A stretch of DNA of 64,000 nucleotides from Actinomycetes bacterium. Lineage in GTDB: Bacteria > Actinomycetota > Acidimicrobiia > Acidimicrobiales > Microtrichaceae. Each line of letters starts with the position of its first letter. Positions within the stretch are counted from its first letter, which is position 1. A program made the position numbers and the translations under genes. Under the pieces are notes generated by a model. The model was not told the origin of the DNA. It did no database searches and was given only the letters and a program-made list of their open reading frames with translations. Location: contig JAAEPF010000025.1 of NCBI GenBank assembly GCA_024222295.1, forward strand, positions 124,001 through 188,000, written 5' to 3'. Shown here one piece after another: positions 1 through 6,800 of the stretch.

Positions 1-1926
1 GGCCGGGCACACCCTCGAGGAGAGGTCGACGGTGAGCACCCTCGGGTCGGCCGCGGCGACGGCCTCCAGCAGAGCGTTGAGGTGTCGGTTCCGCTCCACC
101 TCCTGGGCGCCGACTGGCTGCTCGGCGCCCTCGACCACGTCGGGCAACAGCACCAGGGCGACCCGCGCTCCCCCCGAAGCCAAACGGTCGACCGCCTCGC
201 CGTAGAGCCCTGTCATGACCGCGTCGAACCCGGGTGTGCCGAACGGATACCAGGTGCCGTCGACCTGCCGGTTGGTCATCTCCCAGCTCGACATTGCAAC
301 GACCAGGTCGGGCGAGGCGGCCGACACGCCCTCGAGCTGGCGGCGCGGGATCGCGGCGTCACAAGCGCTCGTCATCTGCGCCACCCGGCCCTCCTCGTCG
401 GTGGGGAAGCCGGTGACCAGGCCACATCCGGGCGATGACGCTCCGGCAAAGGCGACGCCGAGCGATCCGAGTACATCGCCGAAGTCATCCTGGAGGCTGC
501 GGGCGATGGAGTCCCCCACGAACAGCACTCGGGATGCCGGAACCGCAGGGGGCGATGTAGTCGTCGGCTGCGGTGCCGGAACTCTGCCCGGGACCGTCGT
601 CGGGGGATCCGGGGATGGCGATTCGGCAATGCTCGTCGGAGGTGACGGCGGCTCGACCACCTCGATGGGTCGCTCGTCCGAGGCGCGCTGCCAGGCGGGC
701 TGTGCCGGGGCGCTGGCGGAAACGAGCAGTGCTGTGACGACGAGGCACACTGCGGCAGCGGGAAGTACCCGGCCGACCGTCCTGGTCGAGAAAAGGGATC
801 CCAACCGCACCGGCCGCTCGAGCATCCGGAACGAGACCCAGGCCGCGCCGAGTGTGATCGTCAAGCGGACGGCCAGCAGCAGCCAGCCGTCGAGGCCGGT
901 GCGAGCGGGTGTAAGCCAGAGGAACACCGGCCAGTGGATCAGGTACACGCCGTAGCTGATGCGACCCAGGCCGACCAGCGGTGCCACGGACAGCCCGGCC
1001 GCCAGCAACCCTTCCTGCGACGCTGCCAGGACCACCGTGGCCGTGGCGGCCGCCGTGAGCAGCAGTCCCCACGGGTACAGCCACGTGGCCGACACCGTCG
1101 CCGTGTGCACGAGGATCACGAGCGCAGTGAGGGCGACGGCGGCGCACGCCGCCAGGGCACGCCGCGCCCGCGCGCTGGCTACCCGCAGCTTCCGCGTCGT
1201 CGCGGCGGCCAGGACAGCACCCACGAGCATCTCGGCTGCCCGCGTGTCGGTTCCGAGGTATGCGCGGTCCACCGACACCCGGGCGAAGTGCCAGTTGGCG
1301 GCCGCAGAAGCCAGGGCGAGCGCGCCGAGCACCACGCCCACCGCCACAAGCGGATTGCGGAGCCGGGCGCCCGCTCCCCGATTGGCCAGCGTCAGCGCGC
1401 CGAGCACCACGAGGGGCAGCACCACATAGAACTGCTGCTCCACCGCAAGGCTCCAGAAGTGCTGGAGTGGGGAGGGCGCCGATACGGAAGCCCCGTACGA
1501 GGTGCCCTGCGCGATCAGGTGCCAGTTGAACAACTCCGCGATCGCAAAGGGCACGTCGAGGCGCAGGGACCGCAGCTGGGAAGCGGTCCACACCCCGACC
1601 ATGGCCAGCGCCAGCACCGCTGCCATCGTCATCCACGACGCCGGCAGGAGCCGCCGGAACCGCCTCGACCAGAACCTGCGCAGGTCCACCGAACCCCCGC
1701 CTGCCCACTCGCGCAGCAGCAGCGACGTGATGAGGAAGCCCGACAATGTGAAGAACATCGACACGCCGAGGAACCCACCCCCGAACCAGGCGACATCGCC
1801 GTGGTAGGCCAGCACGACGGCCACGGCCACGCCACGCAGCCCATCGAGCGCGCCGATGTGCCGGAGGGGCTCGATAGGCTCCTGGCCACCAGCGGTGGCC
1901 GTCTCGCGGGTGATGGCTGTCTGCAC
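1..1926 (-). CDS. acyltransferase-3 / SGNH hydrolase fusion (3' end outside window)
   Basis: Reading the minus strand from a GTG at 1926 gives 642 open codons running off the left edge, so the C-terminus is missing. An in-frame TAG lies at 1935-1933, so the start is GTG 1926 or TTG 1932. Residues about 25-400 look like the multi-pass acyltransferase-3 (OafA/YrhL) family: an early LDGLRGVA, a histidine in LAYH near residue 42, SGFLIT near 62-67 and an FWSLAVEQQFY segment. A Pro/Thr-rich linker follows, then an SGNH-type domain with LFVGDS and the likely catalytic serine at residue 473. Known members of this architecture O-acetylate cell-surface glycans, the membrane part moving the acyl group across the membrane and the SGNH part transferring it outside. 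The target here is unknown. The divergent neighbour is a lipoprotein gene. Confidence 0.88.
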   Translation of the reverse strand, partial: MQTAITRETATAGGQEPIEPLRHIGALDGLRGVAVAVVLAYHGDVAWFGGGFLGVSMFFTLSGFLITSLLLREWAGGGSVDLRRFWSRRFRRLLPASWMTMAAVLALAMVGVWTASQLRSLRLDVPFAIAELFNWHLIAQGTSYGASVSAPSPLQHFWSLAVEQQFYVVLPLVVLGALTLANRGAGARLRNPLVAVGVVLGALALASAAANWHFARVSVDRAYLGTDTRAAEMLVGAVLAAATTRKLRVASARARRALAACAAVALTALVILVHTATVSATWLYPWGLLLTAAATATVVLAASQEGLLAAGLSVAPLVGLGRISYGVYLIHWPVFLWLTPARTGLDGWLLLAVRLTITLGAAWVSFRMLERPVRLGSLFSTRTVGRVLPAAAVCLVVTALLVSASAPAQPAWQRASDERPIEVVEPPSPPTSIAESPSPDPPTTVPGRVPAPQPTTTSPPAVPASRVLFVGDSIARSLQDDFGDVLGSLGVAFAGASSPGCGLVTGFPTDEEGRVAQMTSACDAAIPRRQLEGVSAASPDLVVAMSSWEMTNRQVDGTWYPFGTPGFDAVMTGLYGEAVDRLASGGARVALVLLPDVVEGAEQPVGAQEVERNRHLNALLEAVAAADPRVLTVDLSSRVCPA

Positions 1927-2052
1927 GCACAACTATCATCCCCCACAACCGCGCAGCCGTCTCAGCAGGCATTGGCCTCCGGCGGCGCCGAGGCCCGTAG
2001 TTTGTCTCGCACAACCATTCCCGACCCCTTCCACCCAGGAGAGGACCCTCAG

Positions 2053-2694
2053 ATGAATAAGATCACACGCCCGCGCATGCAGGCAATCGTCGCGACGGCA
2101 GCGGCGCTCATGCTGTTGGCCGGAGCGTGCTCCAGCGACGACAGCGACGAAACCACCACGACCTCTGAGGCTTCCGGCGGTTCGGGCGGCGGCGAGAGCG
2201 CCCAGACCAAGAAGTACAACGAGGAGATCCAGCAGGAACTGAAGGACGTCGGCTGCTACACCGGCGCGGATGACGGGATCGTCGGTCCCGAGACCGATGC
2301 TGCGATCGTGGCATTCCAGAAGGCCGAGGGCCTGACACCCGACGGCGAGGTCGGCTCCAAGACCCAGGAAGCGCTCACCAAGGCCGTTGATGCCGGCACG
2401 AAGGTCTGTGACGGATCGACGCCGACGTCGTCGACGACGACCACCACCCCCTCGGGTGGCACGGCTCCGTGCACCGGCACCGCCATCGCTGCGGGCCTGC
2501 CCTCGGGTGACACCGCCAGCTCGTACATCTGCTCCGACGGCTTCGCCGGTGTGTCGCTCTCGAATGGCAACGGCATCATCCTCGAGTCGGTCGACGGCAA
2601 GTGGGAAGTCCCGGGCCAGGACCCGTGTGGCTCGGCCAGCGCCGGCATCGACCCCGAGATCCTCGACAAGGGCTGCGTCGGAGACAACGGCTGA
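2053..2694 (+). CDS. peptidoglycan-binding lipoprotein
   Basis: This 213-residue protein starts at ATG 2053, eight bases or so after an AGGAGAGG ribosome-binding site; longer upstream reading is a shadow of the opposite-strand acyltransferase gene. It has a lipoprotein signal: basic N-terminus, hydrophobic stretch and lipobox LLAGAC with Cys26 as the lipidated residue. A Ser/Thr/Gly-rich linker leads to a peptidoglycan-binding-1 fold at about residues 54-112 (YNEEIQQELK...DGIVGPET...FQKAEGL). A Thr-rich linker and an unrecognised C-terminal domain with four cysteines (about 138-213) follow. It is probably anchored outside the membrane and contacts the cell wall. A TAGTTT at 1998-2003 could be its -10 box. 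A strong intrinsic terminator follows. Confidence 0.85.
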   Translation: MNKITRPRMQAIVATAAALMLLAGACSSDDSDETTTTSEASGGSGGGESAQTKKYNEEIQQELKDVGCYTGADDGIVGPETDAAIVAFQKAEGLTPDGEVGSKTQEALTKAVDAGTKVCDGSTPTSSTTTTTPSGGTAPCTGTAIAAGLPSGDTASSYICSDGFAGVSLSNGNGIILESVDGKWEVPGQDPCGSASAGIDPEILDKGCVGDNG

Positions 2695-2712
2695 CCAACC
2701 CGATCCCTGACG

Positions 2713-2760
2713 GGCCCGGCGGTGCCGCAACACGCGGCCCTGCCGGGCCTGGGTCGTTTT
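2713..2760 (+). terminator. intrinsic terminator of the lipoprotein gene
   Basis: A GC-rich stem pairs 2713-2728 with 2734-2749 (16 pairs with one G-U and one mismatch) around an AACAC loop. It is followed by TGGGTCGTTTT, a short T-rich run. It lies 18 bases after the lipoprotein stop codon and reads in the right direction. Confidence 0.7.
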
Positions 2761-2766
2761 GCGGCC

Positions 2767-2813
2767 CTTTGTTGGTGCTCAATCACGCATAGCGTGATTG
2801 AGCACCAACAAAG
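2767..2813. repeat. 22-bp perfect palindrome, copy 1
   Basis: Bases 2767-2788 pair perfectly with 2792-2813 around a three-base ATA loop. The arm contains TTTGTTGGTGCTCAATCACG. It lies between the convergent lipoprotein and isomerase genes, just after the lipoprotein's own GC-rich terminator, and no T-run flanks it on either strand. A second copy at 37144-37194 has the same arm except for one swapped base pair. It may be a bidirectional terminator, a protein-binding site or a member of a dispersed repeat family. Confidence 0.85.
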
Positions 2814-2839
2814 CGACCGAGCGAACCAGTGGTCAGCCC

Positions 2840-3880
2840 TCAGGACTTGAGGCGGGCCTTGATGTCGTCGAGCAGCGGGATGGGCCCCGGGTCGACGCCG
2901 AGGTCGATCGCCAGGTGGAGAGTCGCCACGTCTCCGAACAGCGTCAGGTCCATGAACTGCGCCAGCGGTCCCTCACCCTCGGCCTGAACCGAGATCACGT
3001 CGGCCACGACCTCGTCGCACACCTCGGCCACGATCTCGAAGCGCCGGCCGACCTGAGGGTGCTCGAAGTCGTGGCGCAACAACAACAGGGTGAATACCTG
3101 TCGGGTCACGTCACCGTTCACCGCCCAACCGGCGATCTCGTTGTGGGTCAGCTCGGGCAGGCGGTTGGGCCAGCTCGGAACCTTGGGGTTCTCGTTGAAT
3201 TGGCCCTTCCAGCGCCATGCGGCAGCCTCACCGAGCACTCCCCCGCCGTACACCAGCGGCATCGTGCGGCCGATCTGGCGGGCCAGGCCGACAGCGGCGT
3301 TGTCGTCGCCTTCCAGCTTGGATGCGCGTTTGCGCAGCTGGGACACGGCGGCCTCGACCTGCGGTGTGACGTCGGGCAGCAATCCCATGCGCGCCAGCAC
3401 CACCAGCGGTGACACAGACACGGCTCCGATGCCTGCGCGGGGCATAGGGATCGCCGGGTCGAACTGCACCAGCGGTGCGCCCCACTCGTCGGCCAGGCGT
3501 GCGAGCTCGCCACCGGAGGCCATCACGACCATGCGCGCACCGGCCTCCGCTGCCGCGGTGGCCGCAGCCACGGTCTCCTCGGTGTTGCCGGAGAACGAGC
3601 TGGCGAGCACCACCGTGTCGGGCCCGACCCATGCGGGGCACTCGTAGTGCTTCGACACGAGCACCGGCACGGCGGCGTCGGGAGCGGCCACGGCCGCGGC
3701 CACGTCACCACCGATTCCGCTTCCACCCATCCCCATCACGATGGCCGCGGTTGCGCCGTCGCCCGAGGGCAGGCCGTCGACATCGGCGGCCACCGCGGCG
3801 GCGTGTTCGATCTGGTCCGGCAGCGCGAACGTGGCGCCGAACATGTCGAGGCTGTCAGCCTCGTGCAGGTCTGCAGGCAT
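2840..3880 (-). CDS. bifunctional phosphoglucose/phosphomannose isomerase
   Basis: A 346-residue SIS-domain protein of the short bacterial/archaeal PGI/PMI family. It interconverts fructose-6-phosphate with glucose-6-phosphate or mannose-6-phosphate in the cytoplasm, feeding mannose into GDP-mannose synthesis. Sugar-phosphate-binding SIS motifs are visible: GMGGSGIGGD (50-59) and SSFSGNTEET (94-103). The C-terminal half carries family-typical residues in FNENPK (228-233) and ELTHNEIAGW (243-252), the latter with the conserved Glu and His. The length is normal. It is the last gene of a minus-strand run manB, Trm112-like, isomerase, with a 13-base gap to the preceding gene. The same order is known in other actinobacteria, which strengthens the mannose assignment. 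Confidence 0.88.
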   Translation of the reverse strand: MPADLHEADSLDMFGATFALPDQIEHAAAVAADVDGLPSGDGATAAIVMGMGGSGIGGDVAAAVAAPDAAVPVLVSKHYECPAWVGPDTVVLASSFSGNTEETVAAATAAAEAGARMVVMASGGELARLADEWGAPLVQFDPAIPMPRAGIGAVSVSPLVVLARMGLLPDVTPQVEAAVSQLRKRASKLEGDDNAAVGLARQIGRTMPLVYGGGVLGEAAAWRWKGQFNENPKVPSWPNRLPELTHNEIAGWAVNGDVTRQVFTLLLLRHDFEHPQVGRRFEIVAEVCDEVVADVISVQAEGEGPLAQFMDLTLFGDVATLHLAIDLGVDPGPIPLLDDIKARLKS

Positions 3881-3893
3881 GGCGCCTCCCGGC

Positions 3894-4160
3894 TCAGTCC
3901 GCCTGGAAGGTCGGCTCTATGCCCTCGGCCTCCGCCTTGGCTGCGAGCCGGGCGTCCTCGCTGTCGTCCACCGACACGGCCTCGTCCAGCAGCATCACAG
4001 GGATGCCGTCGCGAACGGGGTACCGGCGCTTGAGGCGCGGGTTGTACAGGGCCGACTCGTCCTCGAAGTACAGCAGCGGGCCCTTGTCCTCAGGGCAAGC
4101 GAGGATCTCCAGCAGACGGGGGTCGAGTGCGTCGGAGGCACCCGTGGTTTCGTTGCTCAT
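3894..4160 (-). CDS. Trm112-like (UPF0434) small protein
   Basis: An 88-residue protein with the Trm112/YcaR-type signature DPRLLEILACPEDKGPL near residues 13-29 and RRYPVRDGIPVML near 45-57. Only one cysteine (Cys22) is present, so the classical four-cysteine zinc site is reduced, as in many bacterial UPF0434 proteins. Eukaryotic and archaeal Trm112 proteins activate methyltransferases; bacterial versions lack a firm role. It sits between manB (6-base gap) and the isomerase (13-base gap), so it is almost certainly co-transcribed with mannose metabolism. A related domain with more cysteines appears inside the fusion protein at 60699-62999. Confidence 0.85.
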   Translation of the reverse strand: MSNETTGASDALDPRLLEILACPEDKGPLLYFEDESALYNPRLKRRYPVRDGIPVMLLDEAVSVDDSEDARLAAKAEAEGIEPTFQAD

Positions 4161-4166
4161 CGCCGT

Positions 4167-5546
4167 TCAGCCTGCCATGACCGACTGCACTTCTGCGACC
4201 CGAGCGGCGCAGGCAGCCTCATCGGCGGCCTCGAGGTTGAGGCGCAGCAGCGGCTCGGTGTTGGACGGGCGCAGGTTGAACCACCAGTCGCCGGCATCCA
4301 CTGTGAGGCCGTCGGTGCGGTCCTCGGCGTGGCCTTGTGCCGCGTAGTGGGTGGCGACCCGATCGATGACGGCTGCTGTGTCGTCCACCCGGGTGTTGAT
4401 CTCACCCGATGCCGCATACCGCTCGAACGGCTTGCGCAGCTCCGACAGCGGCTTGCCGCTGGCGGACATCTGCTCGAGCACGACGAGCGACGCGATCAGC
4501 CCCGAATCGGCCCGGAAGTTGTCACGGAAGTAGTAGTGCGCCGAGTGTTCGCCGCCGAAGATCGCCCCGGTCTCGGCCATCACCTCCTTGATGAACGAGT
4601 GGCCCACGCGGGTGCGTACGGGCGTGCCGCCCCCCTCGATGACCACCTCGGGCACGGTCTTGGAGCAGATCAGGTTGTGGATCACCGTCTCGCCGGGGTG
4701 CGACTCGAGGATTCCCGCGGCGATGATCGCCGTGGTGGCGGAACCCGAAAGCCCCTCGCCGCGCTCGTCGACGAGGAACACCCGGTCTGCGTCGCCGTCG
4801 AATGCCAGACCGATGTCGGCGCCCTCCGCAACTACCCGTTCGCGCAGGTCGGCGGTGTTCTCCGGCTGGATCGGATCCGCGGGGTGGTTGGGGAACGTGC
4901 CGTCGAGCTCGCCGTACATGACCTCGAGGCTCGGTTCGAGGCCGTCGAACACTGCCGGCACCACGAGCCCGCCCATCCCGTTGGCCGTGTCTGCGATCAC
5001 CTTGAGCGGGGCCAGGCGGTCGACATCGACGAACGAACGAACGTGGGCGGCGAATTCACCGAGCAAGTCCTGCGAGCTGCGGCTGCCCGGTGTGGCGGAC
5101 TCGTCGACCTCGCCTGCGAGCGACGCCTCGGCGACTTCCTTGATGCGGTCGAGGCCGGTGTCCTCGCCGACCGGCCGGGCACCGGACAGGCAGAACTTGG
5201 CGCCGTTGTAGCCGGCAGGGTTGTGCGACGCGGTGAACATGGCACCGGGTGCGTCGAGGTGGCCTGCGGCGAAGTAGAGCATGTCGGTGGAGGCGAGACC
5301 GAGGTCGACCACGTCGATCCCCGCGGAGTTGACCCCTGCTGCGAACGCGTCGACCAGACCCACACCCGAGGGACGCATGTCGCGCGCCACGAGGAGCCGC
5401 CCGACCGTGTCAGAACGGCCCTCGGCCTCCTCGGTGCAGAAGGTGGCGAAGCCAACTCCGATCGCCCGGGCGAGTTCGTCGTCGAGCTGGTCGGGCGTGG
5501 TGCCCCGCACGTCGTATGCCTTGAAGATGTCATCGAGTCGCGACAT
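4167..5546 (-). CDS. manB: phosphomannomutase
   Basis: A 459-residue alpha-D-phosphohexomutase converting mannose-6-phosphate to mannose-1-phosphate. Key motifs are all present: TASHNP (105-110) with phospho-acceptor Ser107, the metal loop DGDADR (250-255), the sugar-binding loop GGEHSAHYYF (331-340) and the phosphate-binding RPSNTEP (426-432). The N-terminus FKAYDVRGT is typical. I start it at ATG 5546, not the GTG at 5555, because a TAGGGT hexamer lies seven bases before this ATG, matching the leaderless promoters elsewhere in the window. With the isomerase downstream and the nucleotidyltransferase at 26.9-27.9 kb it forms the route to GDP-mannose. Confidence 0.93.
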   Translation of the reverse strand: MSRLDDIFKAYDVRGTTPDQLDDELARAIGVGFATFCTEEAEGRSDTVGRLLVARDMRPSGVGLVDAFAAGVNSAGIDVVDLGLASTDMLYFAAGHLDAPGAMFTASHNPAGYNGAKFCLSGARPVGEDTGLDRIKEVAEASLAGEVDESATPGSRSSQDLLGEFAAHVRSFVDVDRLAPLKVIADTANGMGGLVVPAVFDGLEPSLEVMYGELDGTFPNHPADPIQPENTADLRERVVAEGADIGLAFDGDADRVFLVDERGEGLSGSATTAIIAAGILESHPGETVIHNLICSKTVPEVVIEGGGTPVRTRVGHSFIKEVMAETGAIFGGEHSAHYYFRDNFRADSGLIASLVVLEQMSASGKPLSELRKPFERYAASGEINTRVDDTAAVIDRVATHYAAQGHAEDRTDGLTVDAGDWWFNLRPSNTEPLLRLNLEAADEAACAARVAEVQSVMAG

Positions 5547-5553
5547 GCATCGC

Positions 5554-5559
5554 ACCCTA
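5554..5559 (-). promoter_or_regulatory. leaderless -10 box for manB
   Basis: TAGGGT on the minus strand ends seven bases before the manB ATG. Transcription would start at or next to the A of the start codon. Confidence 0.5.
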
Positions 5560-5612
5560 GCGGCGCGCCCACCGGGCTCCTGCAGCCATGCGACGACCTG
5601 CAGAGCACAGGG

Positions 5613-6800
5613 TCAGGACTGGCGTGCCGGGGGCAACTCGAGCACCCCGGCGTCATAGCCTCCCACGCGCGATGTGTTGCGGATCTTGGCCAGGTCACGC
5701 ATCAGCCGGCTCGTGTCGCGGGCCACGTGCACCGTGGACCGCTCTGAGTTCTCGACCTCCACGGGCACCTCGGTGAGGGTCAGCCGGTACCTCTCCACGA
5801 GGTGGAACAGCTCCACATCGAACGCGAAGCCGTCCACCACTGCGTGGGAGAAAAGGAGGCGGCTGACATCGCCCCGGAAGGCCTTGAGGCCGCACTGGGT
5901 GTCGCGGTAGCGGCCCAGGAGCACGACGCCGGTGAACACGTTGACAATCCGACCGCCGAACTCGCGCAGCCGCCCGGCCCGCACCACCGTCATCGTGTTG
6001 GTGTGCTTGCGACTTCCCACCACCACATCCCAGCCACCCTCGACGGCGTCGAGCAGGCCGTGGATCTGGCTCGGCGAGTACGACAGGTCGGCATCGGTGA
6101 AGGCCACCGTACGCCCGGTGGCCACCAGCATTCCCTCGCGCACCGCTGCACCCTTGCCCTTGTTGGGCTGGTAGCTCACGACCGTGTCGGCACCGGCTGA
6201 GCGGGCGGCCTCCGCGGTGTCGTCGATTGAACCGTCATCGACGACCACTACCTCGAGGCCGCCGTCGGAGGCCACGTCGGCCAGTTCGGAGCGGATCCGC
6301 TCCACGGTCCCGCCGATGCGGTCTGCCTCGCAATAGGCCGGCACCACGACTGACAGGCGCACGTCACCGGCGGAAGGCTCGCGCATTGCCGGGGAGGCCT
6401 GGTCCTCGCGCACCGCCCGGAACATCAGGTTGCGGTAGTTGGAGCTGCGGATCACGAAGGCGACACCCAGCGACACGAACTTCAGGATCGCGAGCGGAAG
6501 CCACCACCCCGGGTCCAGGAGCTCCACGAGGGCCCAGAGCACGACCACGTCGGCCACCAGCGCCGCTGCCGCGGTGCTCCAGTAGGCGCCCGGGCTGGTG
6601 AACCACCGACGCCAGGGGGCACCCGAATGGCCGGTGCGCAAGGCGTGCAGCACGAACGACACGACTGTGGCAACGGCGACGGCGAGGGCGTTGGCCGGCA
6701 CCACGTGCCAGTCGAACACCTCGACCAGCAACAACAGGCCACCCACGTCCAACAGGGTCGATATGACCCCGATGAGCAGGACGCGGCGGAGCAGGTTCAC
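5613..6800 (-). CDS. GtrA-like membrane domain fused to GT2 polyprenyl-phosphate sugar synthase
   Basis: A 395-residue fusion. Residues 1-130 form a four-helix GtrA-like membrane domain; residues 148-395 are a GT2 domain of the dolichyl/polyprenyl-phosphate mannose or glucose synthase type, with VVVPAYCEADRI (151-162), DDGS (188-191), NKGKGAAVREGM (213-224) and TDADLS (235-240). Such enzymes load a sugar from GDP-mannose or UDP-glucose onto polyprenyl phosphate, and GtrA proteins are thought to help flip the lipid-linked sugar. Here membrane and catalytic parts are in reverse order to the usual GT2-first proteins. The GTG start overlaps the upstream gene's stop by four bases (GTGA), so it is translationally coupled to the GT-C-like protein that probably consumes its product. 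Mannose is the likely sugar given manB next door, but this is not proven. Confidence 0.85.
   Translation of the reverse strand: MNLLRRVLLIGVISTLLDVGGLLLLVEVFDWHVVPANALAVAVATVVSFVLHALRTGHSGAPWRRWFTSPGAYWSTAAAALVADVVVLWALVELLDPGWWLPLAILKFVSLGVAFVIRSSNYRNLMFRAVREDQASPAMREPSAGDVRLSVVVPAYCEADRIGGTVERIRSELADVASDGGLEVVVVDDGSIDDTAEAARSAGADTVVSYQPNKGKGAAVREGMLVATGRTVAFTDADLSYSPSQIHGLLDAVEGGWDVVVGSRKHTNTMTVVRAGRLREFGGRIVNVFTGVVLLGRYRDTQCGLKAFRGDVSRLLFSHAVVDGFAFDVELFHLVERYRLTLTEVPVEVENSERSTVHVARDTSRLMRDLAKIRNTSRVGGYDAGVLELPPARQS

Noticed and set aside
485-2014. 509-codon minus-strand frame at the left edge
   Set aside because: Its translation is Arg/Ala/Gly-rich without family motifs, while another minus-strand frame over the same bases carries complete acyltransferase and SGNH motifs.
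934-2052. Long N-terminal extension of the lipoprotein frame
   Set aside because: This part lies opposite the acyltransferase coding region; the lipobox signal peptide and ribosome-binding site place the start at 2053.
2767-2813. Palindrome copy 1 as a classical intrinsic terminator
   Set aside because: No T-run follows on either strand and a standard terminator already lies at 2713-2760; reported as a repeat of unknown function.
3741-5747. 668-codon plus-strand open frame opposite manB and the Trm112-like gene
   Set aside because: Low-complexity Arg/Val/Gly/His-rich translation with no motif; it is the antisense shadow of a strongly supported gene in GC-rich DNA. The same applies to 27024-29102, 33366-35051, 50991-52472 and 60633-62213 on the plus strand.
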